Assembly (NCBI GenBank): GCA_046542995.1
Contig: JBKHAH010000059.1
Coordinates: forward strand, 1-20,240
Source of the DNA: Perlabentimonas sp046542995
Lineage (GTDB): Bacteria; Bacteroidota; Bacteroidia; Bacteroidales; Tenuifilaceae
Reading direction: 5' to 3'
Length of the DNA stretch: 20,240 nucleotides
This document shows positions 7,488 through 15,190 of this stretch, piece by piece; the stretch's first letter is position 1, and the number at the start of each line of letters is the position of its first letter. The notes below the pieces were generated by a model, which was not told the origin of the DNA, did no database searches, and worked only from the letters and a program-made list of their open reading frames with translations. The position numbers and the translations under genes were made by a program.

Positions 7488-9380
7488 ATGGATAGAAATA
7501 CTGTAGTAGGTTTAGTCGTTATTTTTTTAATTCTTATAGGGTTTAGTTACTTTAACAGACCATCGCAAGAGGAGATGGAGGAGGCAAGGAGAAAGCGCGA
7601 TTCTATAGCAATGGTTGAAGCCCGGCAGGATAAACTGCAGGAAGAATTGCAAAGGGAGGCTCAGCAGAAAGATGCTAAAGATGCAGAGAAGGATAGTAAC
7701 ATAGACCCCGAATTAAGTGATGAAGATGAGACCGCAAAGCAAACAGGCGCATTTAGTCATGTTCAGAAAGGGGAAAAGAGGCTGGTTACCCTGGAAAACG
7801 ATTTGTTGAAAATTAATGTTTCTACACAAGGAGGTAGTATTTACTCCGTAGAGGTTAAAGACTATGAAACATACAGCGGGGAACCTCTCGTTTTATATGC
7901 TAATGACAGCAACGTTTTTGGCTTGCAATTCTGGGGAGAGAATAAGGAAGTATCAACGCATAAGCTTTTCTTTGAGCCCGATAGGCAAGAGTCAAATATT
8001 AGGGTAAAACCAGGCGATAATCCTGAAACCTTACGCATGAGGCTTGCGGCTGGAGAGGAGTCTTACATTGATTATATCTACACAATACACCCAGAGTCAT
8101 ACATGATTGATTTTAGCATGGAGCTAAGCAACATGAATGATATTATTAGCGGAAGACCCGGATCAATTGACCTTTTATGGGACGTACTTTTGCCACAGCT
8201 GGAGAAGAATGCAGAGAAAGAGAGCGAATATACCACCATTTCCTACCAGCTAGCAAATGGCGATTTTGAGGAGTTAAGCTCACGAACCGATGAGGCTTCT
8301 GAAGATATTCCCACCCGTATTAGTTGGGTTGGTTACAAGCAGCAGTTCTTCTCAACATTTCTGGTGCATGATGAGTCCTTTCTCAATGCAAAATTCAACT
8401 CAAATGTAGTAGCTGATGGAAAGCACACAAGAGAGTTCTCCTCACGCATTGGTTTGCCCTATAGCGGTGAGCAGACCGAGGAGCAAAACATGAAGATGTA
8501 TTTTGGTCCAAACCACTTTAATACTCTAAAGAAATACGATCATGGTTTTGAAGAGGTGGTTCCACTTGGGGGATGGATTATTAAATGGATAAATCAGTAT
8601 GTGATTATTTTCGTTTTTGATCTGCTTAACAATTTCATAAATAGCTACGGGTTAATCATTCTACTTTTAACCATACTTATAAAAATTGTTCTCTTTCCCC
8701 TTACCTATAAATCCTATCTTAGTCAGGCAAAAATGAGGGTTTTAAAACCTCAGATTGATGAGATTGGTAAGAAGTATCCAAAGAAAGAGGATGCCATGAA
8801 AAAGCAGCAGGCTGTAATGGGACTTTACAAAAAAGTAGGTGTAAGCCCTCTGGGTGGATGTTTACCCATGCTAATTCAGTTCCCCATACTTATTGCCATG
8901 TTCCGCTTCTTCCCCGCATCGTTCGAATTGCGACAGGAGAGCTTTCTGTGGGCAGAGGACCTTTCAACGTACGATTCTATACTCGATCTTCCATTTTCCA
9001 TCCCATTTTATGGCGATCATGTTAGTTTATTTACCTTGCTAATGGCAGGTGCGCTATTCCTTACATCTAAAACGAGCACCGCGCAAATGGGCGATACGAG
9101 TGCACAGATGCCCGGCATGAAGTACATGATGCTTTACATGATGCCTCTTATGCTTTTATTCTTCTTTAACAAATATTCAGCAGGCCTTAGCTACTACTAT
9201 TTCTTGTCTAACATAATTACCTTTGGGCAGACCATGCTCATTCGAAAAACGGTTGACGATGAGGCTATTCTTAAGAAGCTTACCGAGAATGCAAAAAAGC
9301 CCCAGAAGAAATCGAAGTTTCAGGCAAAAATTGAAGAGATGGCGAAGCAAAAGCAGCAGCAGAAGAGAGGGAAGCGGTAA
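7488..9380 (+). CDS. yidC: Membrane protein insertase YidC
   Basis: Inserts and helps fold inner-membrane proteins, alone or with the Sec translocon. It has 630 residues. The first membrane segment is at 6-22 (VVGLVVIFLILIGFSYF), followed by a charged stretch (26-85) and a periplasmic beta-sandwich domain (about 90-350). The conserved insertase core follows from about 365, with membrane segments near 369-403, 455-476, 512-526 and 547-584, and the cytoplasmic helical hairpin YKSYLSQAKMRVLKPQIDEIGKKYP (407-431). The hydrophilic-groove position that is Arg in E. coli is Lys here (Lys399 in ILIKIVLFPLT), another positive residue. The C-terminus (603-630) is strongly basic, KKPQKKSKF to QQQKRGKR, and could contact the ribosome. 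It follows pyrG after 130 nt and has its own promoter box and a terminator. Confidence 0.97.
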   Translation: MDRNTVVGLVVIFLILIGFSYFNRPSQEEMEEARRKRDSIAMVEARQDKLQEELQREAQQKDAKDAEKDSNIDPELSDEDETAKQTGAFSHVQKGEKRLVTLENDLLKINVSTQGGSIYSVEVKDYETYSGEPLVLYANDSNVFGLQFWGENKEVSTHKLFFEPDRQESNIRVKPGDNPETLRMRLAAGEESYIDYIYTIHPESYMIDFSMELSNMNDIISGRPGSIDLLWDVLLPQLEKNAEKESEYTTISYQLANGDFEELSSRTDEASEDIPTRISWVGYKQQFFSTFLVHDESFLNAKFNSNVVADGKHTREFSSRIGLPYSGEQTEEQNMKMYFGPNHFNTLKKYDHGFEEVVPLGGWIIKWINQYVIIFVFDLLNNFINSYGLIILLLTILIKIVLFPLTYKSYLSQAKMRVLKPQIDEIGKKYPKKEDAMKKQQAVMGLYKKVGVSPLGGCLPMLIQFPILIAMFRFFPASFELRQESFLWAEDLSTYDSILDLPFSIPFYGDHVSLFTLLMAGALFLTSKTSTAQMGDTSAQMPGMKYMMLYMMPLMLLFFFNKYSAGLSYYYFLSNIITFGQTMLIRKTVDDEAILKKLTENAKKPQKKSKFQAKIEEMAKQKQQQKRGKR

Positions 9381-9408
9381 TGGTAATAAAAAGGCTATTA
9401 TAAAACAC

Positions 9409-9439
9409 AAAAAAGGAGCAGACGAACTGCTCCTTTTTT
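9409..9439. terminator. Bidirectional terminator between yidC and siaC
   Basis: A perfect 13-bp stem, AAAAAAGGAGCAG with CTGCTCCTTTTTT, around a 5-nt ACGAA loop. It has an A-tract on one side and a T-tract on the other, so it can end both the yidC transcript and the convergent siaBC transcript. Confidence 0.93.
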
Positions 9440-9470
9440 GTTATGGTAAAATTTTGATTGGTAACTATTG

Positions 9471-9851
9471 CTAGTCAACAATTTGAATCATTTTAAAAGG
9501 TATTTTAATAATTGATTCATAATCTTCGCCAGCCTCAAGCATATCCTCGTCATCCTCCTCGTAGTACCAGTTAATTAAAACATCATTTTGATTTTGCTTA
9601 AGCACTTCAAGCCTTTTAAATACATCAAGGATGCATTTTGATGAGCTTGTGTTAAAATATTCCAGCTGAACGTTAACGGTTGTTTTTGGCAGAGGGGTTT
9701 TTGCGTATTCCTCAAGCCAATCAACTATTGGCTTATAGAACTCAATTGAGTTCTCAGGAATTGACCTGCCTTTAATCTCAACAACCCCAGTTTCAGGGTT
9801 CATGTTAACCGTTGGGGTTTTGGGTGTACCTTCAATATTTATCAACTCCAT
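9471..9851 (-). CDS. siaC: SiaC family (DUF1987) partner-switch regulatory protein
   Basis: A 126-residue cytoplasmic protein matching the DUF1987/SiaC family. In Pseudomonas aeruginosa SiaC is phosphorylated on Thr68 by the kinase SiaB, dephosphorylated by SiaA, and in its free form activates the diguanylate cyclase SiaD. Visible family features are the opening IEGTPKTPTVNMNPETGVVEIKGRS (residues 6-30), WLEEYA, and LEYFNTSSSK (63-72); Thr68 sits at the same number as the known phosphosite. The C-terminal strand IKIPFKMIQI follows an acidic loop. The gene starts 18 nt after siaB on the same strand, as expected for a kinase/substrate pair. No phosphatase or GGDEF gene is in the window, so the output is unknown. 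Confidence 0.85.
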   Translation of the reverse strand: MELINIEGTPKTPTVNMNPETGVVEIKGRSIPENSIEFYKPIVDWLEEYAKTPLPKTTVNVQLEYFNTSSSKCILDVFKRLEVLKQNQNDVLINWYYEEDDEDMLEAGEDYESIIKIPFKMIQIVD

Positions 9852-9869
9852 AGTTTTGAATTTTCAAAA

Positions 9870-10430
9870 TTATTTATCTTTTGTATTAATTAGTACGGTC
9901 ATGTTGAAAAAGTAGTAATCCTGATTATAATCAAAAAAGGTATAGCTAATTTTATTTCCTGTTTTTCTAGCCATATCAATTAACCCTAATCCGCCTCCAC
10001 CTTTTTCGGAAAACTTTTGATTATTTAAAACAAATTTATAAAAATCTTTTAATTCTTCGCTTGAAAGCGAATTAATTTTATCAATCTTCTCTTTAATTGC
10101 AGAGATTTTATTCTGATGCACAAAATTCCCCGTCGATATCCTAAACCCCTCTTCTATTCTGCTTAAAATAAAAATGCCGTAGTTAGAGTTGGATCCATCC
10201 TTGTTTTCTTGTTTAGGAGTATCAACATGATGAAATAAGTTCTGCAGACTTTCAACCAGAACGTTGTAAAGCTTTTTGCGGATACTATTGTGAATATCCA
10301 TATTCTCTAACTTCAGCTCTACTAAACTTAGTGTATTAGCAATAACATCTGCACCAATGGTTCCTTTATAGGCAACTATAACCTCCCCTTGATTCATTTG
10401 TTCATAGCACTGATCTAGAAAGAAACTCAT
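9870..10430 (-). CDS. siaB: SiaB family protein kinase (GHKL-like)
   Basis: A 186-residue soluble protein that is probably the kinase of the adjacent SiaC. It shows a degenerate GHKL (histidine-kinase-like ATPase) layout: an N-box-like helix NVLVESLQNLFHHV (residues 56-69, with Glu60 and Asn64), a central strand YGIFILSRIEEGFRISTGN (84-102), and a glycine-rich ATP-lid motif EKGGGGLGLIDMARKTG (142-158). There is no sensor domain, receiver domain or membrane segment, so input must come from a partner. It is the first gene of the siaB-siaC unit, separated from the upstream methyltransferase by 121 nt with its own promoter box. The assignment rests on the motif pattern plus adjacency to siaC. Confidence 0.8.
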   Translation of the reverse strand: MSFFLDQCYEQMNQGEVIVAYKGTIGADVIANTLSLVELKLENMDIHNSIRKKLYNVLVESLQNLFHHVDTPKQENKDGSNSNYGIFILSRIEEGFRISTGNFVHQNKISAIKEKIDKINSLSSEELKDFYKFVLNNQKFSEKGGGGLGLIDMARKTGNKISYTFFDYNQDYYFFNMTVLINTKDK

Positions 10431-10474
10431 TGAGGTTTAATGTTATCTTATCTTTAGAAATATGGTTGCTAGAA

Positions 10475-10482
10475 CAAATATA
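10475..10482 (-). promoter_or_regulatory. Bacteroidota -7 promoter box of siaBC
   Basis: The minus strand reads TATATTTG, an exact TAnnTTTG match. A TTTG (10505-10508 on the complement) lies 22 nt upstream, slightly longer than the usual spacer. The predicted start near 10468 gives a leader of about 38 nt before the siaB ATG. Confidence 0.55.
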
Positions 10483-10551
10483 TAAATTTTTAGTACTAAA
10501 AAAACAAATTGTATTGAAATATACTTGAAATGAGGCTATTTTTTAGGAAAA

Positions 10552-11712
10552 TTATTCTTTATCCTGGTATTTTTCCTTTTTACTTCCTGAATATATGTTA
10601 AAGCGTTGGTATTTACATTCAATAGCTCCATTGTAAAGCGTAGTGGTTTTTGATGGATGTAGCCCAAAACTTTTAATAGCATCCATATTCCCGCTAATAA
10701 GGTAAACATCATAATCTTTATACCGTTGCTTAAAGCAATCTCCAAGCTGCTTATAAAAAGTAGTAATTTGATCTTTCCTAAGGCGCTCGCCATAGGGTGG
10801 GTTTGTTATTACTACACCTGGACCTTCAGGGGGAAAATAGTCGAATACAGATTGTTTCTTAATGGGAATCAGCTTGTGTATGCCAGCGTTCTTAAAGTTG
10901 CTGCTGGCTATTTCTACGGCTCTTTTCGAAAGGTCCCTTCCAATAATTATTGGGGTAATATCACGCTCAAAAATATCCTCATTAAATACCTTCTCAAAGG
11001 TATCCTTCTCAAAATCTAGCCAATCCTCAAACCCAAAATGTTTACGGAATATCCCAGGCGATATTCCCTGAGCAATAAGAGCGGCCTCAATTAGCAGGGT
11101 GCCAGATCCGCACATAGGGTCAATAAATGGGGTTGTTCCATCCCAACCGGATAGCATTATTAATCCTGCTGCCAGCACCTCGTTAAGTGGGGCAACATCT
11201 TGATGCAATCTGTACCCCCTTTTGTGCAGCGATTCTCCCGATGAGTCAAGTAGGATGGTGCAGTCGTTCTCAGCTATATGGATGTGAATTTGGATGTTTG
11301 GGTTTTTGGGGTCAACAAAAGGTCGGCGCCCGAATCTATCCCTAAAGTGGTCTGCAATGGCATCCTTTAGTTTTAGGGCGATAAAATGCGAATGGGTAAA
11401 TGTTTGTGAATTAACCGTGCTGTCAATGGCAAACTTATGGGATAGATCCATGATGCTTGTCCAGTCAAGCTTCTTTGCTATCCCATATAGCTCCTCCTCG
11501 TTTTTAGCGCTAAACTTAAATACTGGTTTTAGTATGCGGGTGGCCGTTCGGGTATGAAAGTTTGCACGGTAAAGTGTTTCGGTATTTCCCGAAAACCTTA
11601 CCATCCTCCTTTGTATATCAACGTCTTCCGCTCCAATTTTTATAAGTTCACCTGCCAATACCTCTTCAAGGCCGTGAAGTGTTTTTGCAACAAACTCTTG
11701 TTTTTGCTCCAT
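10552..11712 (-). CDS. THUMP-domain 23S rRNA guanine-N2 methyltransferase, RlmL-type
   Basis: A 386-residue S-adenosylmethionine-dependent RNA methyltransferase. The N-terminal ferredoxin-like plus THUMP RNA-binding region covers about 1-155 (FVAKTLHGLEEVLAGEL, FTHSHFIALKLKDAIADHF). The Rossmann catalytic domain has SAM motif I DPMCGSGT (198-205), the acidic motif GRDLSKRAVEIA (258-269), and the catalytic NPPYGERL (304-311), typical of enzymes that methylate the exocyclic amine of guanine. It corresponds to the N-terminal (RlmL, m2G2445) half of the E. coli RlmKL fusion, which is about 702 residues; the RlmK half is absent here. It starts 18 nt after the helicase stop, so the two are probably one operon for ribosome or RNA maturation. 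The exact target base is inferred from family only. Confidence 0.88.
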   Translation of the reverse strand: MEQKQEFVAKTLHGLEEVLAGELIKIGAEDVDIQRRMVRFSGNTETLYRANFHTRTATRILKPVFKFSAKNEEELYGIAKKLDWTSIMDLSHKFAIDSTVNSQTFTHSHFIALKLKDAIADHFRDRFGRRPFVDPKNPNIQIHIHIAENDCTILLDSSGESLHKRGYRLHQDVAPLNEVLAAGLIMLSGWDGTTPFIDPMCGSGTLLIEAALIAQGISPGIFRKHFGFEDWLDFEKDTFEKVFNEDIFERDITPIIIGRDLSKRAVEIASSNFKNAGIHKLIPIKKQSVFDYFPPEGPGVVITNPPYGERLRKDQITTFYKQLGDCFKQRYKDYDVYLISGNMDAIKSFGLHPSKTTTLYNGAIECKYQRFNIYSGSKKEKYQDKE

Positions 11713-11730
11713 GTTAGTTAGAAAGATAAA

Positions 11731-13314
11731 TTAGTTTCTGGATTTTGCTTTGCTTACTAAGGGTTTTCCTCCTTGCTTTTTCTTTGAAAAAACAGAGAGT
11801 ATTTTTTCTGCATCGGCAAAGGGTACTGAAACAAACGAAAACTCGTCGTAAACCCCGATATCGTCAATCTTATTGTCGGGCATATTCACTTTGTCGCGAA
11901 TGAATGAGGAGATTTTTTTGGGAGACATATCGTCTCGCTTTCCAAGCGCTATGAATAGACGCGTTGTTCCTTTCTTGTCAACCTTAAAATCTCTCACTTC
12001 AGGGTAGCTTCGTTCTTCCAGCTGCGATTTAAATGCCATTCTTAGAAGGGATGCTAGAGCCACTTCGGGGCTGTTAACCTCAAGTAAATCTTCTGCCATG
12101 CCAAGGTAATCTTGATAACTCTCGCTTTCAACTATTGTTTGTAGCTCTTCACGTATCCTTACCTTTTTCATTTCAATTACATCCTGCGCCCCAGGGAGAA
12201 CTTCTTTTCTAATATTTGATTTAATCGCTTTTTGGAAGTAAACAAACTTTCTATACTCGTCTGGGGTGATAAAGGTTATTGCCGTCCCTTCTTTACCTGC
12301 TCTTCCTGTTCGTCCAATTCTGTGAATGTATGAGTCAGGATCCTGAGGAAGACTATAGTTAATTACATGCGTAAGATCAGATATATCGATACCGCGGGCT
12401 GCAACATCGGTAGCAACCAGTATATTAATAACCTTATTTCTAAATTTTTTCAGGGTTTTCTCTCGTTGTGCTTGTGATATATCTCCGTGTAATCCTTCGC
12501 ATGAGTACCCTCTTTCCGATAATTTAGACGAAAGGTCATCAACATCAACCCTTGTTCTGCAAAAAACCAGGCCGTAAAACTCCGGCTCAATATCAATAAT
12601 GCGTGTTAGGGCATCAAATTTGTCGGGCTTGCGAACCTCAAAGTAAATTTGATCGGCCAAATCTGTTGCCTTATGCTGATTTCCTGCTGAAAGCTGCTTG
12701 GGGCTATTCATGAATTTCTGGGCTAGCTTTACAATTCTGGTTGGCATGGTAGCAGAGAAAAGCAGCATGCGCTTTTCTTTAGGTGTATGGCTAAGAATTG
12801 ACTCAATATCATCAATAAAACCCATGTTCAGCATTTCGTCTGCCTCGTCAAGCACAACCCACTCAATAGCATTTAGTTTAAGGTCTTGGCGTCTAAGTAA
12901 ATCCAGAATTCTGCCGGGGGTACCAACTACCACGTCAGCCCCTTTCCTTAGCCTACGTTGCTGTTCAGAAATAGACTGGCCTCCATAAAGGGTTATAATA
13001 CTGATGTTACGTGATCCCTTAAAAGAGTTTATCTCATCGGATACCTGTAGTGCTAGCTCTCTGGTTGGCACAAGAATTAATGAAATCAACTTACCGGACT
13101 TCTTGTTTGCCAACGATTCAATTATTGGTAAACCGAATGCTGCGGTTTTACCGGTTCCGGTTTGGGCCTGACCAATAATATCGCAACTTTCGTTGAGTAG
13201 AACAGGCAGTGCCATTTTTTGAATGGGAGAGGGCGTTTCAAACCCTTTTTTTGCAATGATTCTTAAGGTCTCATCGGAGAGGCCAAATTGTTGAAATTCT
13301 GATTGTGTTTCCAT
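11731..13314 (-). CDS. DEAD-box ATP-dependent RNA helicase with DbpA-type RNA-binding domain
   Basis: A 527-residue RNA helicase acting in ribosome assembly, cold adaptation or mRNA turnover. All core motifs are visible: Q motif (FQQFGLSDETLRIIAKKGFETPSPIQ, 7-32), Walker A AQTGTGKT (50-57), PTREL (83-87), TPGR (132-135), DEAD (156-159), SAT (187-189), then in the second RecA domain GLHGDISQAQREKTLKKF, ATDVAARGIDI and HRIGRTGRAG. Residues about 440-510 (VRDFKVDKKGTTRLFIALGKRDDMSPKKISSFI to EFSFVSVPFADAEKIL) match the DbpA/CsdA RNA-binding fold, followed by a basic tail. This makes it DeaD/CsdA- or DbpA-like; I do not assign a symbol. It lies directly upstream of the rRNA methyltransferase. The 176-nt upstream region contains only a weak promoter-like box (TATATTTA on the minus strand near 13372-13379). 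Confidence 0.95.
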   Translation of the reverse strand: METQSEFQQFGLSDETLRIIAKKGFETPSPIQKMALPVLLNESCDIIGQAQTGTGKTAAFGLPIIESLANKKSGKLISLILVPTRELALQVSDEINSFKGSRNISIITLYGGQSISEQQRRLRKGADVVVGTPGRILDLLRRQDLKLNAIEWVVLDEADEMLNMGFIDDIESILSHTPKEKRMLLFSATMPTRIVKLAQKFMNSPKQLSAGNQHKATDLADQIYFEVRKPDKFDALTRIIDIEPEFYGLVFCRTRVDVDDLSSKLSERGYSCEGLHGDISQAQREKTLKKFRNKVINILVATDVAARGIDISDLTHVINYSLPQDPDSYIHRIGRTGRAGKEGTAITFITPDEYRKFVYFQKAIKSNIRKEVLPGAQDVIEMKKVRIREELQTIVESESYQDYLGMAEDLLEVNSPEVALASLLRMAFKSQLEERSYPEVRDFKVDKKGTTRLFIALGKRDDMSPKKISSFIRDKVNMPDNKIDDIGVYDEFSFVSVPFADAEKILSVFSKKKQGGKPLVSKAKSRN

Positions 13315-13490
13315 GTTTGTTTTTGTGAGCGAACAAATTGCCCTTTACTTATAAGCGTCTCCAATTTTGCGTAAATATAGCCGTAGCCAGGTTTAATTGG
13401 CTGTTTGTTTTAATACAACTTCTTTCCCGGAGGCTGTATTTAACTACTTGTTTGTTGGAGTTTTTTACATTTGAGGTTATAACTAATGGA

Positions 13491-15095
13491 TTATTCCAAG
13501 ACTAAATGCTTATAGCTTTCCCAGCTATTTAGCACCTCTATGGCTTTTTGGAGGGCCATGTTGTTCTGATTAACGATTTTAAAATAATATTTGGTTGAAA
13601 ATAGATTCTGCGCTATAAGCGCTTTAATTTGCTTACTTATCTCATGTTTAGAGGTTTCTAAACCTTCTTCATCTGGTTCCAACTCTAAATCTTTTGCAAA
13701 GATAACCAATTCATTCATCATTTCTGTAGATACAGTAAAGTTTTGCTCAAATTTTTTGAATGAGTTGTAGTTACGTTGCAACTTTCTTCTGTTATTATCA
13801 ATATAAGAATGAACAAATTGATTAATTATTCCTTGCCTTACTAGTTTTCCGTAGTAGTCGGAGTAGAATGAGGTGTCAATTGGAGCAAAAATATCTGGAG
13901 CAATTCCTCCGCCACCAAAAACAGTTTTCCCCTTTTCAAGGGTTTTATAAATTAATGAGTCAGGCATTGAGATGCTATCTGCATGGAAAAATTCGCCCTT
14001 TTCGTAACGCTCACTTAAATCTTTATAGTATGATTCAATATCACCCGACTCGTAAGGTTTTTGAATTACCCTTCCGGTAGGAGTGTGGTAGCGGGCTACG
14101 GTAAGCCTAATCATTGAACCATCGGGTAAGGGAACCTGATTTTGAACTAACCCTTTGCCGAATGAGCGGCGCCCAATTACTATTCCTCTGTCCCAATCCT
14201 GAATTGCACCTGCAACAATCTCGCTTGCAGAGGCAGACCCCTGATCAATAAGTACTACGATTCGACCCTGCTTAAATTCTCCTTTACTACTGGCATTAAA
14301 ATCGGATCTGGGAGAATTTCTACCCTCTGTATATACAATGATTTTATCCTTATTCAAGAACTGGTCAGCTAATTCAACTGCAGCATTAAGGTATCCGCCT
14401 CCGTTCCCTCTCAGATCTAAAATTAGATCTTTCATGTTCTCCTTTTTGAGAGTTTTAAGAGCCTCTAAGAACTCTTCTACAGTTGTTTGGGAGAAACGGT
14501 TCAACTTGATGTAGCCTATTTGTGAGTTAATCATGTATGCTGCATCCAGGCTGTGAATAGGAATCTTATCACGGGTAATGGTAAACTCAAGCAAATCGGA
14601 GGTACCCTTACGTTTCACTTTAACGGTCACTTTTGTTCCTTTATCCCCTCTGAGCATATCAAATACGTCGCTATTCTTTAACCCTATGCCTGCAACATTC
14701 TCACCATCAACAGATAAAATTCTATCACCTGCTACAATACCAACACGCTCCGATGGTCCGCCAGGAATGGGGTTAACAACCATTAGCGTATCGTTCAGAA
14801 TGTTAAATTCAACGCCTATTCCTTCAAAGTTTCCCTCTAGGGGCTCGTTCATGGCTTTAACATCCTCCTTTGATATGTATACTGAATGTGGATCAAGGTT
14901 TCTGAGAACTTCAATAATAGCATCCTCAACCAGTTCATCTGTGCTAACAGAATCAACATAATCTGAAGATACGTACTGAAGAAATCGGACAATCTTAAAG
15001 ATGTTGAGGTTGTCAGTTTCCTGAGCGTTAGTAAAGTTTACATTTACGAATAGGCCTAGGGCTATTATAATTGCGATAGAGATTCTTTTAAGCAT
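13491..15095 (-). CDS. Secreted S41-family carboxy-terminal processing protease
   Basis: A periplasmic serine protease of the CtpA/Tsp family, 534 residues from the chosen ATG. Residues 1-25 (MLKRISIAIIIALGLFVNVN, then FTNAQ) form a signal peptide. The PDZ domain is about 85-175 (EGNFEGIGVEFNILNDTLMVVNPI, GDRILSVDGENVAGI). The S41 core follows, with IGYIKLNRFSQ, LDLRGNGGGYLNAAVELAD, the catalytic Ser289 in GSASASE and Lys314 in FGKGLVQ, spaced by 25 residues as in E. coli Tsp (Ser430/Lys455). A helical C-terminal extension covers about 410-534. A longer frame from a TTG at 15119 adds eight residues before the signal peptide; the ATG at 15095 gives a cleaner N-terminus and is preferred. It stands 95 nt after guaA with no clear terminator between them. 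Likely roles are envelope protein processing and turnover. Confidence 0.93.
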   Translation of the reverse strand: MLKRISIAIIIALGLFVNVNFTNAQETDNLNIFKIVRFLQYVSSDYVDSVSTDELVEDAIIEVLRNLDPHSVYISKEDVKAMNEPLEGNFEGIGVEFNILNDTLMVVNPIPGGPSERVGIVAGDRILSVDGENVAGIGLKNSDVFDMLRGDKGTKVTVKVKRKGTSDLLEFTITRDKIPIHSLDAAYMINSQIGYIKLNRFSQTTVEEFLEALKTLKKENMKDLILDLRGNGGGYLNAAVELADQFLNKDKIIVYTEGRNSPRSDFNASSKGEFKQGRIVVLIDQGSASASEIVAGAIQDWDRGIVIGRRSFGKGLVQNQVPLPDGSMIRLTVARYHTPTGRVIQKPYESGDIESYYKDLSERYEKGEFFHADSISMPDSLIYKTLEKGKTVFGGGGIAPDIFAPIDTSFYSDYYGKLVRQGIINQFVHSYIDNNRRKLQRNYNSFKKFEQNFTVSTEMMNELVIFAKDLELEPDEEGLETSKHEISKQIKALIAQNLFSTKYYFKIVNQNNMALQKAIEVLNSWESYKHLVLE

Positions 15096-15190
15096 GTAAG
15101 GAGTTTTATAACGATTCAATGAATGAATATATAATTTAGTGTTTGAATATTTAATATACTAACGAATAATTGTTAAAAAAGTTCTGTTTG

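Noticed and set aside
9223..9474. Plus-strand open frame running from the end of yidC through the terminator
   Set aside because: It overlaps yidC in another frame and reads through a strong terminator hairpin; its composition is that of a shifted frame.
10536..10793. Minus-strand frame overlapping the 3' end of the methyltransferase
   Set aside because: It overlaps the conserved C-terminus of the THUMP methyltransferase in another frame and shows no recognisable motif.
13381..13435. Short hairpins upstream of the helicase gene (AGCCA/TGGCT; AATACA/TGTATT) as a terminator for the S41 protease gene
   Set aside because: Stems of 5-6 bp with unpaired interiors and no T-run directly after them on the minus strand; not distinguishable from chance.
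15096..15119. TTG start giving an S41 protease eight residues longer
   Set aside because: The internal ATG at 15095 gives a standard signal peptide beginning MLKR; the TTG form places polar residues ahead of it without support.
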